Position numbers and translations under genes: made by a program. Below, in pieces: positions 41,995 to 52,962 of a DNA stretch of 64,000 nucleotides. Under the pieces are notes generated by a model, which saw nothing but the letters and a program-made list of their open reading frames with translations, was not told the origin of the DNA and made no database searches. The stretch comes from Tuctoria greenei (taxonomy: Eukaryota > Streptophyta > Magnoliopsida > Poales > Poaceae). Position 1 is the first letter of the stretch; every line of letters begins with the position of its first letter. Location of the stretch: contig JAYESD010000009.1 in NCBI GenBank assembly GCA_036927565.1, positions 164,694,929-164,758,928 on the forward strand, given 5' to 3'.

Positions 41995-42397
41995 GCAGTG
42001 CTTGAGCTGGTGTGTGGATCTGCTTGGCATGGAACTGGCACACCTTGCATCTCCTAACCATGTCAGCGGCATCCTGGAGTGTTGTGGGCCAGTAGAAGCC
42101 ATGCCGAAAGGCTTTACCGACCAGCGTACGGGCCAATGCGTGGTTCCCGAACTCACCTCCATGGATTTCTGCGAGCAAGTCGCAACCATCCTCCTGGGTA
42201 ATGCAGCCCAGTAGCATGCCGTTGGCGCCACGCCAGTAGAGATCCCCCTCTACCAGCGTGTATCTTTTAGCCATCTGCACAATCCATTCTGCAAGGGCAT
42301 GCTCTTTAGGAAGGTAGTTGTCTTTCAAGTAGTCCCAGACCTCCGAGATCCATGCTCGGAGCTGCTGGAGGCGCATAGGAACTTTGGCAGGCACCAC
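41995..42397 (-). pseudogene. B integrase N-terminal zinc finger (proximal to the A insertion)
   Basis: Reads WISEVWDYLKDNYLPKEHAL, AKRYTLVEGDLYWRGANGML and then GGEFGNHALARTLVGKAFRH...CKVCQFHAKQIHTPAQAL, the His-His-Cys-Cys finger of gypsy integrases. It is cut at 41995-41999 by the target duplication of A. The core continues at 29724. Confidence 0.9.
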
Positions 42398-43725
42398 GGC
42401 TGTAGTGCAACCGGGGTTGCTAGCTTCGAGGTGCTAACTTCACCCCCTTCACCCGGTTTGGTGGCTCGGGCGATTGGCCGCGATAACGTCCTTGCAAAGA
42501 CTCCTGCAGGCACTAGTGCCTCTGTAGAAGCCATTGTTGACAGGTCGTCCGCAACTGAGTTCTCAGCTCGGGACACATGGCATAGGTCTAGGACCTTGAA
42601 ATCTTTTTCCAGCTTCCTAGCATGCAGGAGGTACGCTACCAGCTGGGGGTCATTGCAACTGCACTCCCCTTTGACCTGCTTGACAACTAACTTGGAATTA
42701 CCCTTGGCAAGGAGCTCGCGGACATTGAGGGTCAGTGTCATCTTCAGCCCGTAGATAAGGGCTTCGTACTCTGCCATGTTGTTGGTGGCTTTGAAGCCAA
42801 GACACACCATATATCTGAACTGTTCCTCCATTGGGGCTATGAGCACCGCACCAGCCCCAGCCCCCTGCTTCCGGGCAGAACCATCGAAGTAAAGTACCCA
42901 CGGGGTTTTAGTGAAAGCCAGTGCCCTAGACAGTGTATCTCCACTGACTGGGCTTCCAAGGTTGTCGGGCGACGGAGTCCACTCAGCTAGAAAGTCTGCA
43001 AGAGTCTGGCTTTTGACTGCATGCCGAGGAAGGAACTCGATTTCGAACTCTGCTAGCTCGGCTGCCCATTTGGCAACGTTGCCGGTGGCATTAGGGCTGT
43101 GGAGGACCATCCTCAGTGGGAAGGAGGTGACCACTGATACCTTATGTCCCTGAAAGTAGTGTCAGAGCTTCCTCGATGCTACCAACATGGCGTACAACAA
43201 CTTATGTATCTCCTAGTATCTTGTCTTTGCTTCATGGAGGACTTCGCTGATGTAGTAACCGGCCTCTGAGTGGTCCGAACTCTATCCGAGAGGTCCAGTA
43301 GCACCTGCATCGGATCCAGGTCCGGGGGTTCTTAGCTCCTAGGGCCTGCATCACATCCCGGGGATTGGGAGCCAGCGACTTCCTGGCTCCCAGAGCCTAC
43401 CTGAGAGAGGTGCACGACTTGGTCTGGGACCGGAGGCTCGGCGCTACGGGCTCCTCCTTGCGTAGGTTGCTGTTGCAGTTCGGACCGCTCTGATACTAAG
43501 ACCATACTGACTTGCAGCAACATATAGTAGCAGGGGCTCTCCGGGCTCCGACGCCACCATAACCGGGAGGGACGTCAGGTGCCTCTTGAGCTCCTGGAAT
43601 GCTGCTTACACTTCTTCCGTCCAAGCAAAGGGGTCAGCCTTGCGCAAAATCTTGAAGAAGGGAAGTGCTCGTTTTGCCAACCTCTAGATGAAGCGGCTAA
43701 GGGCCGCGAGGCAACCGGCAAGCTT
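42398..43725 (-). pseudogene. B RNase H and RT connection region
   Basis: The clean part (to 43134) has VAKWAAELAEFEIEFLPRHA, LYFDGSARKQGAGAGAVLIA, NNMAEYEALIYGL and KGNSKLVVKQVKGE. The usual GDS active-site Asp is Asn here. The part nearest RT (43135-43725) is broken by several stops and small indels around the variable linker. RNase H of this lineage degrades the RNA strand during cDNA synthesis. Confidence 0.88.
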
Positions 43726-44547
43726 CTATACATCCTTGATACGCGCCGGGGGTCGCATTAGTTCTATTGCCTTGATCTTCTCTAGATTGGCTTCGATCCT
43801 CCAGTGAGAAACCAAAAATCCCAGTAACTTCCCAGAAGAGACCCCAAAGACACACTTTTCGGGGTTCAGCATCGTGCGCGTAAGGCGCAGCCTACTGAAG
43901 ACTTGTGCTAAGCTGTCTAGGAAGAACATGCGATCTTTGATTTTGACCATGATGTCATCAACATACACCTCAACCAGGTCTCTAATGAGGTCCCCAAATG
44001 TTTTATGCATCGCACGTACAAAGGTAGGGAGAGTATTCTTAAGACCGTAAGGCATGGAGACATAACAATACAGGCCATCCACTGTTACAAAAGCAGTGTG
44101 TTCCTCATCATCTCTAGACATAGGTATTTGATGAAAACCAGAATACGCATCGAGGAAACACAACAGATCACAGCCTGACGTAGAGTCTACAATTTGATCT
44201 ATCCTGGGGAGCGGGAAAGGATCCTTCGGACATGCCTTGTTTAGGTTGGTGTAGTCGATGCACATTCGAAGTTTCCCACCAGCCTTGGGGACGACAACAG
44301 GATTGGCCAACCACCGAGGGTGGTGAACTTCCTGAATGAAGCCGGCGTCGAGCAACTTCTTGATCTCCTCCCGGATGAAGTTCTCGCGCTCAACGGATTG
44401 CTTCTGGTGCTTCTGTTGTATTGGGCGGGCATCAGGGTAGATCTTCAAATGGTGCTCAATCACCTCCCTGGGGATCCCGGGCATCTGCGATGGTTGCCAG
44501 GCGAACACATCGATATTTTCCCAAAGGAAGGTGATGAGCGCGAATTC
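43726..44547 (-). pseudogene. B reverse transcriptase
   Basis: Begins after the conserved stop with EFALITFL and VFAWQPSQMPGIPREVIEHH. Then RMCIDYTNLNKACPKDPFPL, LLCFLDAYSGFHQIPMSRDD, MPYGLKNTLPTFVRAMHKTF, YVDDIMVKIKD (both Asp present) and NPEKCVFGVSSGKLLGFLVS. It ends at RIKDV where the frame breaks (43726). The 274-codon stretch without a stop is the least decayed gene of B. Confidence 0.93.
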
Positions 44548-44550
44548 CTA
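44548..44550 (-). other. Conserved stop codon between protease and RT (B, TAG)
   Basis: Minus-strand context AAA TAG GAA TTC, in frame with RT and preceded by NLDSK. Third instance of the same stop. Confidence 0.85.
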
Positions 44551-45449
44551 TTTGCTGTCCAGGTTACCCGCTATGCGGGTCGTCTGGGCAGCCTCAGGGC
44601 CGATCTTGACGACTTTCACTGGACGTCGTCTTCGGCAGGCAGCATGCGTGGGGCTGCGGTGGGGGTTCGTTGAGGCGCCCCCTGACTTGGTTGGCCCTCC
44701 CTTGCATCGTCCAAGTTCGGGGTTCGACCTGCAGCGAGTGCTTGGAGCTGCTCCAAGGCTGATACCGCTACGGTGCGATCCCCCCGGACCCTAAGAACTC
44801 CAGAAGGCTTTGGCATCTTCAGGACCACATAGCCGTAGTGGGCTACGGCCATGAACTGGTAGAGCGTCGGCCTTCCGATGATGGCATTGAAGGGGAGCTC
44901 AACATCCGCCACATCGAATAAGATATTCTCCGTGCGGTAGTTCTCCGTGGTACCAAAGGTAACCGAGAGGTGGATACTTCCACTGGGCACAATCCGCCCC
45001 GGGCCCATGCCTGAGAACGGGCTTGACGGAGCGAGTCGGGACATGGGTATCTGCAACTTCCGGAAAGCTGCAGTGGAGATGAGGTTGAGGCTGGCCCCAC
45101 CATAGATCAGCACGTAGTGGAGCTTTACGTTGGCGATAGTTGGGACCATGAGCAGCGGGGGCACCCCAGCTCCTGCCATGTTCTTTGGGCAGTCCAAAGC
45201 ATCGAAGCTGATAGCCGTGTTCATCAACTTGCTGTGGGGAGCCGGGCTTGGTACCGGAGCCACTGCCGCCATGGCGCATCGCAAAACTTTCACTGCGTTC
45301 TGAGACACGGGGTTTGAGGCACCCCCGTAGATGATGTAGAGTTTTTGACGCTCCTGATCACTGCTAGTGTCTGAGTCAGCGCCCGTGAACACTGCTTTCA
45401 CTGCTCTATGGGGCTCCTGGTACCCTATATCATCGTCCTTCTCTTCCAC
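44551..45449 (-). pseudogene. B protease region and gag C-terminal linker
   Basis: A long open frame (45449-44616) with a GYQEPHRAVKAVFTGADSDT linker, the NTAISFDALDCPKNM motif and then YVLIYGGASLNLISTAAF. The active-site Asp (IDGG in E1 and A) is Tyr here, so protease activity is lost. Next are VTFGTTENYRTENILFDVAD, LPFNAIIGRPTLYQFMAVAH and VLRVRGDR. A lost base near 44620-44630 shifts the frame just before the conserved stop. Confidence 0.88.
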
Positions 45450-47178
45450 TGGGTCAACCTGCTTACCCTCCCTCTGGCGGGGGGGGGGGTCGCTCTCCTA
45501 ACTCCGTTGTTTCTGCCGTTGTTCATGGAAATGCTCTGCAAGTTTCTTGACTTCCCAGCACTCGCTCGCACTGTGACCATTGGTCCAGTGCACCGGGCAT
45601 CTGAAGTCAGCACCATCCCTTTCGGGGGACAGGCGCGGGCGCTTATCCTGACGTGAGCTCCGGGCTCTGCCAGGTGCTGCGGCAGCCACCATGGGAACTC
45701 CCGACCCCGGCTTACTCCTGCCGCAACCCCCGTTCTTCCTCTTGTCTCCTCCTCTGACAGCAACCTCCACTTCAGACTGAATGGGCTCCCCGCTTTCCGA
45801 GGAGGCTCGAGCGTGCCAGTTACGCCCTTCTGCAGCCTTGGCACATCTGTCCGCCAGTGCAAACAGCTCGGAGACATCATGCACGTCATGTGTGGCAAGC
45901 TTTTCGAGCATCTTCTTGTCCCTCACACCCTATCTAAATGCAACTATGAAAGATGCATTCGAGATGTGGGGAATGGTATTCTGTAACTGGGAGAACAGCT
46001 GGATGAAGGCCCATAGCGACTCTCCCGATCGCTGTCTAACAGCGTGAAGGTCGAGCTCCATGCCGGGACGCTCGTACGAACTTCCAAAGTTTGCCATGAA
46101 CTACCGGCACAGCTCCTCCCAGGAGGTAATGGATCCCGGGGGCAGGTTCATGAGCCATGACCGGGCCGGGCCGGCCAGAACCACGGGGAAGTAGTTGTCC
46201 ATGATGACCTCGTCACCTCCTGCGACCAGTATTGAGGTGGAGTAGATTTGTAGGAACTCACTCGGGTTGACGCTCACATCATACTTCTCCGGCGTGTGTG
46301 GCCAGAACTTGTGGGGACAAACAACCCTTCGCAGGTGGGGAGCTAAGGTTGCACAACCACCTCCTGTGCTTGCGGGTGGCAAGTTTGGCGCTGCATGGCC
46401 ATAATGAGCTGGCTGCGCCACGTATATCGATTGCTGGGGTATTGCGGCCGATGCTTGGTGCGGTCGGGGCACACCATATGCTTGCGGTGGAGGAGGAGCA
46501 GCATACGCTTGGTGCGGGGGAGGCGTCATGTATGCCTGGTGCTGCTCGGGAGGCGCCTCGTGCGCCTGACGCGGTGGACAAGCATCGTGCACCTAGGCGC
46601 CGGCATCCGGCAGGCTGTAATCAGCTTCGAGGTTGCAGCGTCGCTCCCATTGTCGCTCGATGACGACCAGACAGTCCTCGCCGGCTCTGCGGCGACGCTG
46701 CAACCTTGTCTGCAGGTCCGCTGACGAAAGCCTAGTTGAACGGCTGTCGGCGGTCCGCCTGTCGATCGTAGGCGTGCGTGACAACGAAACAAATGTTGTT
46801 GCCGCTCGCCTTCCGCCCCGAGGAGTCACCTGGAGTGTGGCGATGACCAGATGGTCGACGTTGTTTACCCACTGTTGGGTTGCCCCCTATGGGGCCCCTG
46901 CAGTTGGTGCGTTGCGGAGCAACTCTCCCGCAGCTAGAAGCGCGCTCTCTGGGCTTGCCGTCGGTGGTGCCATGACGGCTGTCGCTGCTGGGGTCCGCCG
47001 AGCCCCATCGTGCTGGCCTGCAGTCGATGTGGTGGCCATTTGGCGACGCGACGACCCAGATTTTCCCGCCCTGGAGCAAGACCAGGTCTCTGGGGTTAGA
47101 TGAAGCTTGGTCCTCTCGCGTCACTTGCTGGCGAGGCTTTGGCCTAGAGGAACTGGCATTGGAGCGAGTGTTCACCAT
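45450..47178 (-). pseudogene. B gag
   Basis: ATG at 47178 (MVNTRSNASSSRPKPRQQ). Frames shift several times through the N-terminal Arg/Ala-rich part. The QAYMTPPPHQAYAAPPPPQA repeat is at about 46480-46540. The capsid core HTPEKYDVSVNPSEFLQIYS, LAGPARSWLMNLPPGSITSW and ELCR is followed by a stop (46101), further stops near 45927, then KKMLEKLATHDVHDVSELFA and the zinc knuckle CPVHWTNGHSASEC. It ends in a frame broken near a run of ten C/G bases (about 45480). It retains the capsid that element A lacks. Confidence 0.88.
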
Positions 47179-47212
47179 ACTGCTGGTGAAGATTCTTGCA
47201 GGAGAAAAGCCC

Positions 47213-47230
47213 CCCCTACCTGGCGCGCCA
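47213..47230 (-). other. B primer-binding site
   Basis: Minus-strand TGGCGCGCCAGGTAGGGG two bases from the 5' LTR; identical to that of E1. Confidence 0.8.
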
Positions 47231-47232
47231 AA

Positions 47233-48268
47233 TGTCGAGGTGTCTAAACTGACACCTCCCCCGGACCTACTCAGAAGTGGTCCGCATAGGTTCAATGTAT
47301 TATCGGGGGGCTAGTCCTAGCAAGATCGAACGCAGTGGACGGTAAACACGAGGGATTTAAGTGGTTTGGGCCGCCTGAGCGTAATACCCTAATCCATGGA
47401 GGTTTGTGTGTTGTATTCCTTGAGTCTCTATCTTAGTCTGAACGAAGTTGTTTAAGTCGGTGGCCGCTCGGTCCTTTTATAGTCCAAGGTCGAGTAGCTT
47501 ACAAGTGGGGCCTGAGGCCCGACAAGTGGCCCCGGGCATATCGAATCCTCCCTAAGATCTGGGAGTAAATGTTATCCCCTCACAACGACTTCAATGTGCC
47601 GCCTGCCCACACCCTGCTGCAGGGCTACGAATAGTCCCCTCATCATGGTTGGCCATGTCTTGTCTGTCTCTTCGGGGCTTCTCATTGGTCCGTCGTACGT
47701 AGTAGTTCGGCTCTAACCAGTTATGACAAGACCGGCCACAGTCCACTTGACTTATGAGTGCGAGCTCCCGCTCGCCTAGGGAACATGCGCATCCTAGCTT
47801 TGGCGTCCTGGGCACGCCTCCCTTCTCTGAGCCTTCTGTGGGAAAGCTCAGGCTCGGCGCCGCCTGTCACGTGGCACCTCCTGGCCCTTACCTCAGTGGG
47901 ATGCTCAGTTCCCAAAGGTTGGGTCCAAAGCTGCTGGAAACTAGCAGCGTAGGACCCTCAGAGGGACGTCCAGGTCCAGGGGGTGGACCCGGAGCTGCGG
48001 GGATTTGTTGCAGTACTGGACCCTCTTCCCAGGAGGGGAGGTCTAGAGCCGCCATTCTAGCGGCCTCGTCGGATCATTCCCCAGTGAGGTGGTGGGCCCA
48101 AGGCCGCGGTCGGCAAGGAGGCACTAGACTTTCCCTTGACGAGGGGAGCCACTGCACCACTTGCCACGTAGCGCTCTGGGCCCCTGCCAGGCCTCGCTCC
48201 GGTGGGCAGTGGGTCCAGTGTTCTTTTATACCTGTACTCAGGGATACCCGGTTCGCCAGGCACCGACA
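47233..48268 (-). repeat. B 5' LTR
   Basis: 1036 bp, TGTCGAGGTG...CACCGACA. It shares cacctcccccggacct-type sequence with the E1 LTR but is clearly more distant. A CACGTG box is at about 47868. No second copy exists to the left, so LTR-LTR dating is not possible. Confidence 0.88.
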
Positions 48269-49266
48269 ATCGCATTCTTAATAATATGCAATAACATATA
48301 ATGTTTGCAATGACAGAGTTTTTTTCAAGGCCACGGAGTCCAGGAGTTGCAGCTCAAGCTACCTCCACTGCCACCGACAATTCCACCGCCAGAAGTGCAT
48401 GTACTGCCGCTGATGCACACTTCTTCGGTTTTCAGGTAATGAAAAACATTATTACTTAGTCTTAATTCATCAAACATAATAAAATCTAATTCAACTTAGC
48501 TATTGTAGTCTTACTTAGTATTAAATAATCAAACATAGCCAAATATAACTCAAATTATCTAAAATAAGTTCAATATGATCAATTCTAGCTTGTTTAATCA
48601 ATTCTAGCAAAAAACGAAGTTCCAAACTAATCAATATGTCAAACAACTTTTATGTGTTGCAGGGATCAGCAACAGAGGCTCAAACTATGTCACCGTCTAT
48701 ATCAGTGCCTGGACGACTGATACGCGGCAAGGACGTTGACGACACGGGAGGTAGTAGAAGGGCTAGCAAAAAGCGTCTCTCTTTGTTTTCTGTTCTTGTA
48801 CTATGATGGAGACGCTATATGTTTTATGTTCTTGTGTTATGATGGAGACGCTATAGCTATGTGACTGTATTGCTACTATTATATGTGTATTGCTGCTGTT
48901 ATGTCTGTCGTGTTTCTGGCCATCGAGTCGGACAACATTTTTTGTTTTTTTAAATAAAAACCTTATTTGCGACGATTTTTGTATAGTACCATCAGAAATA
49001 AGACATCTACTATTTGTAATGGTACTGTATAAAAGCCGTTGCAAATAAACTAAGTTATTTGTGATGGCCACTAACAGCCGTCGCAAATAAGCTAATTTGC
49101 GATGACTGACGTTAGCCGTTGCAAAAAACCAGGTTGTCACAAATAAGCTTATTTGCGACGAAATTCGAGCGGCAGCCGAAAACCGTCGCAAATAGCTTAT
49201 TTGTGACGGCTTTTTGATTATTTGTGACGGCGCCGTCCGTCGCAAATCGTCTGGATTCTTATAGTG
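48269..49266 (+). mobile_element. CACTA-2 3' end with last two exons of a transposon gene
   Basis: 48269-48331 looks like intron ending in ttttttcaag. The exon from 48332 reads PRSPGVAAQATSTATDN and ends FFGFQ. The intron runs from about 48436 to 48660 (gtaatg...tgtgttgcag). The last exon reads GSATEAQTMSPSISVPGRLI, RGKDVDDTGGSRRASKKR and ends at TGA about 48805, with frames joined in phase 0. The 3' terminus, read inward on the minus strand from 49266, is CACTATAAGAATCCAGACG, followed by several TTTGCGACGG-type subterminal repeats (48960-49250). This matches CACTA structure. The protein resembles the C-terminus of plant Ptta/En/Spm accessory transposases, but that is tentative. Confidence 0.72.
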
Positions 49267-49516
49267 TAAGTGAGAAGTAATTTGGAATGGAGAGAGTAGA
49301 TCGGAATAAGTATACATAAATGCTAGTTGCGCCTTGATGGATCCGTAGATGAGTTCATGATTTGTACACATGGAAAATTTTAATAAAACTCCAAGTATAA
49401 AAAAAATTAACTTAAAAATATCGTCTAATTGAGATCCATACACTATGTAGAAAAAATTCAAAAAAAAAAAGACACCCTCATCAGAGATGTGGAATTTAAA
49501 CGCATCGCAAATGTGA

Positions 49517-49604
49517 TACTCCCTTTATCTCATATTATTTGTCGTTTAGGAGAAGATTTTTAGTTCATTAAAATTCTTATCCTAAACGACAAATAATATG
49601 AGAT
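49517..49604. mobile_element. MITE with perfect 25-bp inverted arms
   Basis: tactccctttatctcatatt starts the element. The arm 49527-49551 is exactly the reverse complement of 49580-49604 (tcctaaacgacaaataatat...), with a 28-bp loop. The TACTCCCT start is Stowaway-like, but the right TIR is truncated. Confidence 0.65.
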
Positions 49605-49749
49605 CAATTGAAGACCACACATTCATAAAACATGTCTCCAATGTTTTTATCCACAGGAATTCAACCACCCACGCCACCTAACTAGAATTTTTATCCTAAC
49701 GATAATAATTTAAAAACAGAGTGGGTACAAGCAAGGTAGATATATGCTG

Positions 49750-49868
49750 CTGGTTTGCAAGTTAACATCAATACGAATAAAACTAGCCAGTGAACCATAT
49801 CATGAAGGGTTGGTTTTGTATGTTAACGTCAATATGAATAAAACTAGCCAGTGAACCATGTCATGAAG
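49750..49868. repeat. Two-copy tandem duplication, period 61 bp
   Basis: gttaacatcaatacgaataa at 49761 recurs as gttaacgtcaatatgaataa at 49822. The shared tail includes actagccagtgaaccat and tcatgaag. Confidence 0.85.
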
Positions 49869-52193
49869 AGGACAACTGTGTTTTTCTGTTTCGTTTGGAG
49901 ACCAAGTTAACAGTTAATAATTGTGTTTATTATAGAGTTGATCGGAAAGCCACAAATTAAGTGTCTGGAGAAGATGCATATGTCTGGCCCTAAGAGAGAA
50001 TCATCATGCTGACCTGTAATATGGATTTGGTCGTCTGGCTGTAGAGTACCAACTTCATTTGTGATCACTGGCCGCCAGCTGAATGGCAACTTTTTTTACT
50101 GTATAATTCATGGGTAGGGTGGCACAAAAGGGAATGATCATGGGTCCAGTGACCCGCCGAATTATAGCTTTGATTTCAAAGGTTCAGACGTAACACGGTA
50201 CGGTACGTACCATTTGTGCCACACGTTTTGGGAAGGATGTCGATGGACTCGTTGGGAGGACCGGAAACGCTAGCATATTTTACGAGAGGTGATGTACGTA
50301 GTAACAAGCATGCATCAGCTTCCACGAAGGCGTTAGTTCGCTAGCTCCTTAGATGCATGATGTCCACACGTGCCAGTTCTGTAAATCAAATTAAATTGGG
50401 TACGTAACAGCAGACACAATTATCTAGCAACAGAATAATTAGAGTACAATCACATGGAAGAAGCGAAAGATTCAAACTCCGACAAAAGGTGTTCTCCGAG
50501 TGGCATCACTTCGGATTGTTTCGATCCAACCCTTTCCAGAATTGAACCAAAACAATTAAGCATAAACGCTTCTTCCTTACCAGAGAGAATATATGCCTGA
50601 GATGTGCATGGATGTGAACATGATCATTGAAGGATGATCTGGACATCCAACCACCAACCGGGGACGATCCGATCATCATCAGAGTTGAAGATCAACAGCA
50701 TGTAGCACTGTTTCTGACTAAATTTATAAACACACATCCCTGTCGGTCGGTCGTCGTTGCATGGGCGTGATGGCGGGATGCACCTACTCTTAGATCAGAA
50801 AGGCAAGTTGACACTCTGAATTCTATAATCGACAGCTTGTTTGGACGTTGCATGTGAGTCGTTGATGTGACAAGGCATCTACTCTTGGAAGGTTACAGAA
50901 GATAAATACGTATGTAAGTATATTATCGGGGTGGTGGTTCACGTGGATATGCATGATTAAACTAGTGAACCGCGCGCATCATACGATCATGAAGGGGTCC
51001 AATTATTATTGTGATTTTGTTTTTTCGTGTGGGGAATCTTGGAACAATCTTGTTGATAAGAGAGCTTTTTTTTGCCAGTATTATTATATATTTTCTTGTA
51101 TATGGAGTTACGCCAAACAGGATAATCTAGCTTATTTTGTGCATGGGCAGCTTGAAAGGATGAATTTTGTCGTGCAATGACGACGCTGAAAGCCTGACAC
51201 CCGATGTGAAACCATATTATAAGTACACTGATCGAGAAGCATGGAGCTAGCTTCTGTAGCAGAAGTAAACATGAAAGAAAAAAAAAAAAGACTGGGTGTA
51301 GTGTACTAGCTAGTAACTGTAGTGGCGTTAAACTTCAGTTTGTCACCATGGTGGCTTCTCAAAATTGCCTTTCATTTGTAGATCTTGTAAGAGAAAATAA
51401 ACTTTTCGCTCGTGCCAAAACTGCATGTACAGTTCCTGCAGCGCGCATCAGGACCCTGCAAGCGAGTGCAACAACAGCGTCCGCGCGTCTGCAAGATCCA
51501 AGTTCCAATAGTAAACTTGCAATTAGGGAAGAACGAAGAACAGAGCAACAACCAACTCGTCGTGTCCAGCTCGCTCGCTCGCCAACCTAGCTAATGGGAG
51601 TGATGAGGAGCACCTTGTTCCTTGTCCGGATGAGCAAGTGGAGCCGTGCGGCGACCCTTCACCCTTGCATAGGGACTGACCGGGGAATGAGGTCACGATG
51701 TGCAGAGAGCATGGCCTGACAAATTAAGTGATTTTAATAACTTATCTACGTCCCCTAACTCCTTCATGCTGCGCTTGCATCCACATGCACGGATCATTTT
51801 TCGCTGCCTAAATTGCACGTTATGGTATGGTTCAGGCATGCAGTCAAGCGATCTATTCAGTGTTCATGCTTTGGAACATGCAGCTACACTACACTCCCCT
51901 ACAGTTTCAGAATAGATACGCAGAAGAATCTCGAGACAAGCAAAAAAAAAGACCTCTCTTGTTGGGCCAGGCCAGCCCTGAAACAATGTTTGGGCCCGGC
52001 CCAAAGTTCTGACTCTGACTCCGACACTGTTTTCTTTTGCATTTTTTGAAACAGGTACGTACATACCTCATCTAATAAATTTCGAATAAAACAATGAAAT
52101 TTTGAAAGAAAAAATCCAAAAAAAGAATAAAGATATGAAGGATAGGCAGGTCAGACCGGGTCGGTTCTGGATCCGGCTCCAATTTGGATTTTG
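49869..52193. other. Intergenic stretch, no supported gene
   Basis: AT-rich plant intergenic DNA. The longest frame, 51348-51590 (80 codons, MVASQNCLSF...), has no recognisable domain and lies in moderately GC-rich sequence, so it is only a weak candidate. 52050-52200 is the probable 5' flank of the next pseudogene. Confidence 0.4.
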
Positions 52194-52304
52194 GCCTGAC
52201 CCGGCTATTTAGGTGGAGACGGGCGCCACCTCCGCCTCTCCATCCAAACCTAGGGTTCCGATTCACAAACCCTTCAATCCGCAATCGAACGGAGGTTCCG
52301 TCCC

Positions 52305-52962
52305 ATGGAGGTGCGCGCCGCCAAGAGCAGCGTTGAGGAGAAGAGAAGGAGGCCGCCGCGGCGGCGACTGCTGCGAAGCAGGCCGAGAAGTTAGCCGCGG
52401 CTGCTGCGAAGCTGTTAGAAAAGGAGGAGTACGACAATGACGATGACGACGAAAAGCACGAGGTCGAGGAGTTAGCCGCGGCTGCTGCGAACCTGTTAGA
52501 GGAGGATGGGGACGAGTACGACTATTACGACGACGACGTCGACGAAGATGACGATGAGCGCGACGGTCCACGGATGACGTCCCTGGACTATATCCTGACA
52601 TACAAGGAGCTGCCGCCGCACGAGGTGGAGAACCTCATGTCGTACGAGGTGAAGCGCGTGCCCTTCGCGGACACGGAGCTGTTCCGGACCCTCAGCACCG
52701 CCGACCCGCCCTCGACTCCGGCCGACTTGGACGCCGCGGCCAAGGAGTAGGAGGCGTTGCTGGACGAGCGGGTCAGGTTCCTGCAGCGGGTGCGCGACGA
52801 GTACGAGGCTAAGGGATCCGTCACCGTCGACGACGAGTACATCGCCAGGAGGGTCCGAGCCGAAGAGTTCACCAAGAAGCTGTGGGCGGAGGATCCGATC
52901 CGAGCCGATGACGATGATGATTCTGAGGACGAGGAGGCAGGGCAGGAAGTCGTTGATCAGTA
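52305..52962 (+). pseudogene. Acidic grass-type protein pseudogene (one frameshift, one nonsense)
   Basis: ATG 52305 (MEVRAAKSSVEEKR) has a plant leader (aaacctagggttccg at 52247-52261). After about 15 codons the frame reaches TAG near 52393. A one-base loss near 52340-52350 would restore a long frame: Ala-rich repeats (EKLAAAAAKLLE, EELAAAAANLLEE), an acidic run, then LDYILTYKELPPHEVENLMS, YEVKRVPFADTELFRTLST and DAAAKE. An in-frame TAG at 52748-52750 interrupts, after which EALLDERVRFLQRVRDEYEA, VTVDDEYIARRVRAEEFTKK and an acidic C-terminus continue to TAA at 52960-52962. About 218 codons in all. No domain is known to me. The preserved reading frame around just two lesions suggests recent loss or sequencing errors. 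Confidence 0.55.

Larger units (their letters stand above)
24286..48268 (-). mobile_element. B: left-truncated Tat-lineage Ty3/gypsy element, split by element A
   Basis: Minus-strand gag-pol with its 5' LTR at 47233-48268. It lacks the other LTR: the leader of its antisense gene abuts a CACTA-2 fragment at 24285/24286. The integrase gene is interrupted by the 12.3-kb element A, with gcagt duplicated on both sides, and reads continuously when A is ignored. The right flank (48269-48331) looks like an intron of CACTA-2. Its pol and LTR resemble E1, while its antisense gene N-terminus resembles that of A more. It is heavily decayed, with frameshifts in gag, protease, RNase H and integrase. Confidence 0.85.

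Noticed and set aside
48763..49461. A 232-codon minus-strand frame
   Set aside because: It spans the CACTA-2 last exon, the subterminal repeats and host flank. Its Arg/Leu repeats come from TTTGCGACGG motifs. No promoter or domain.
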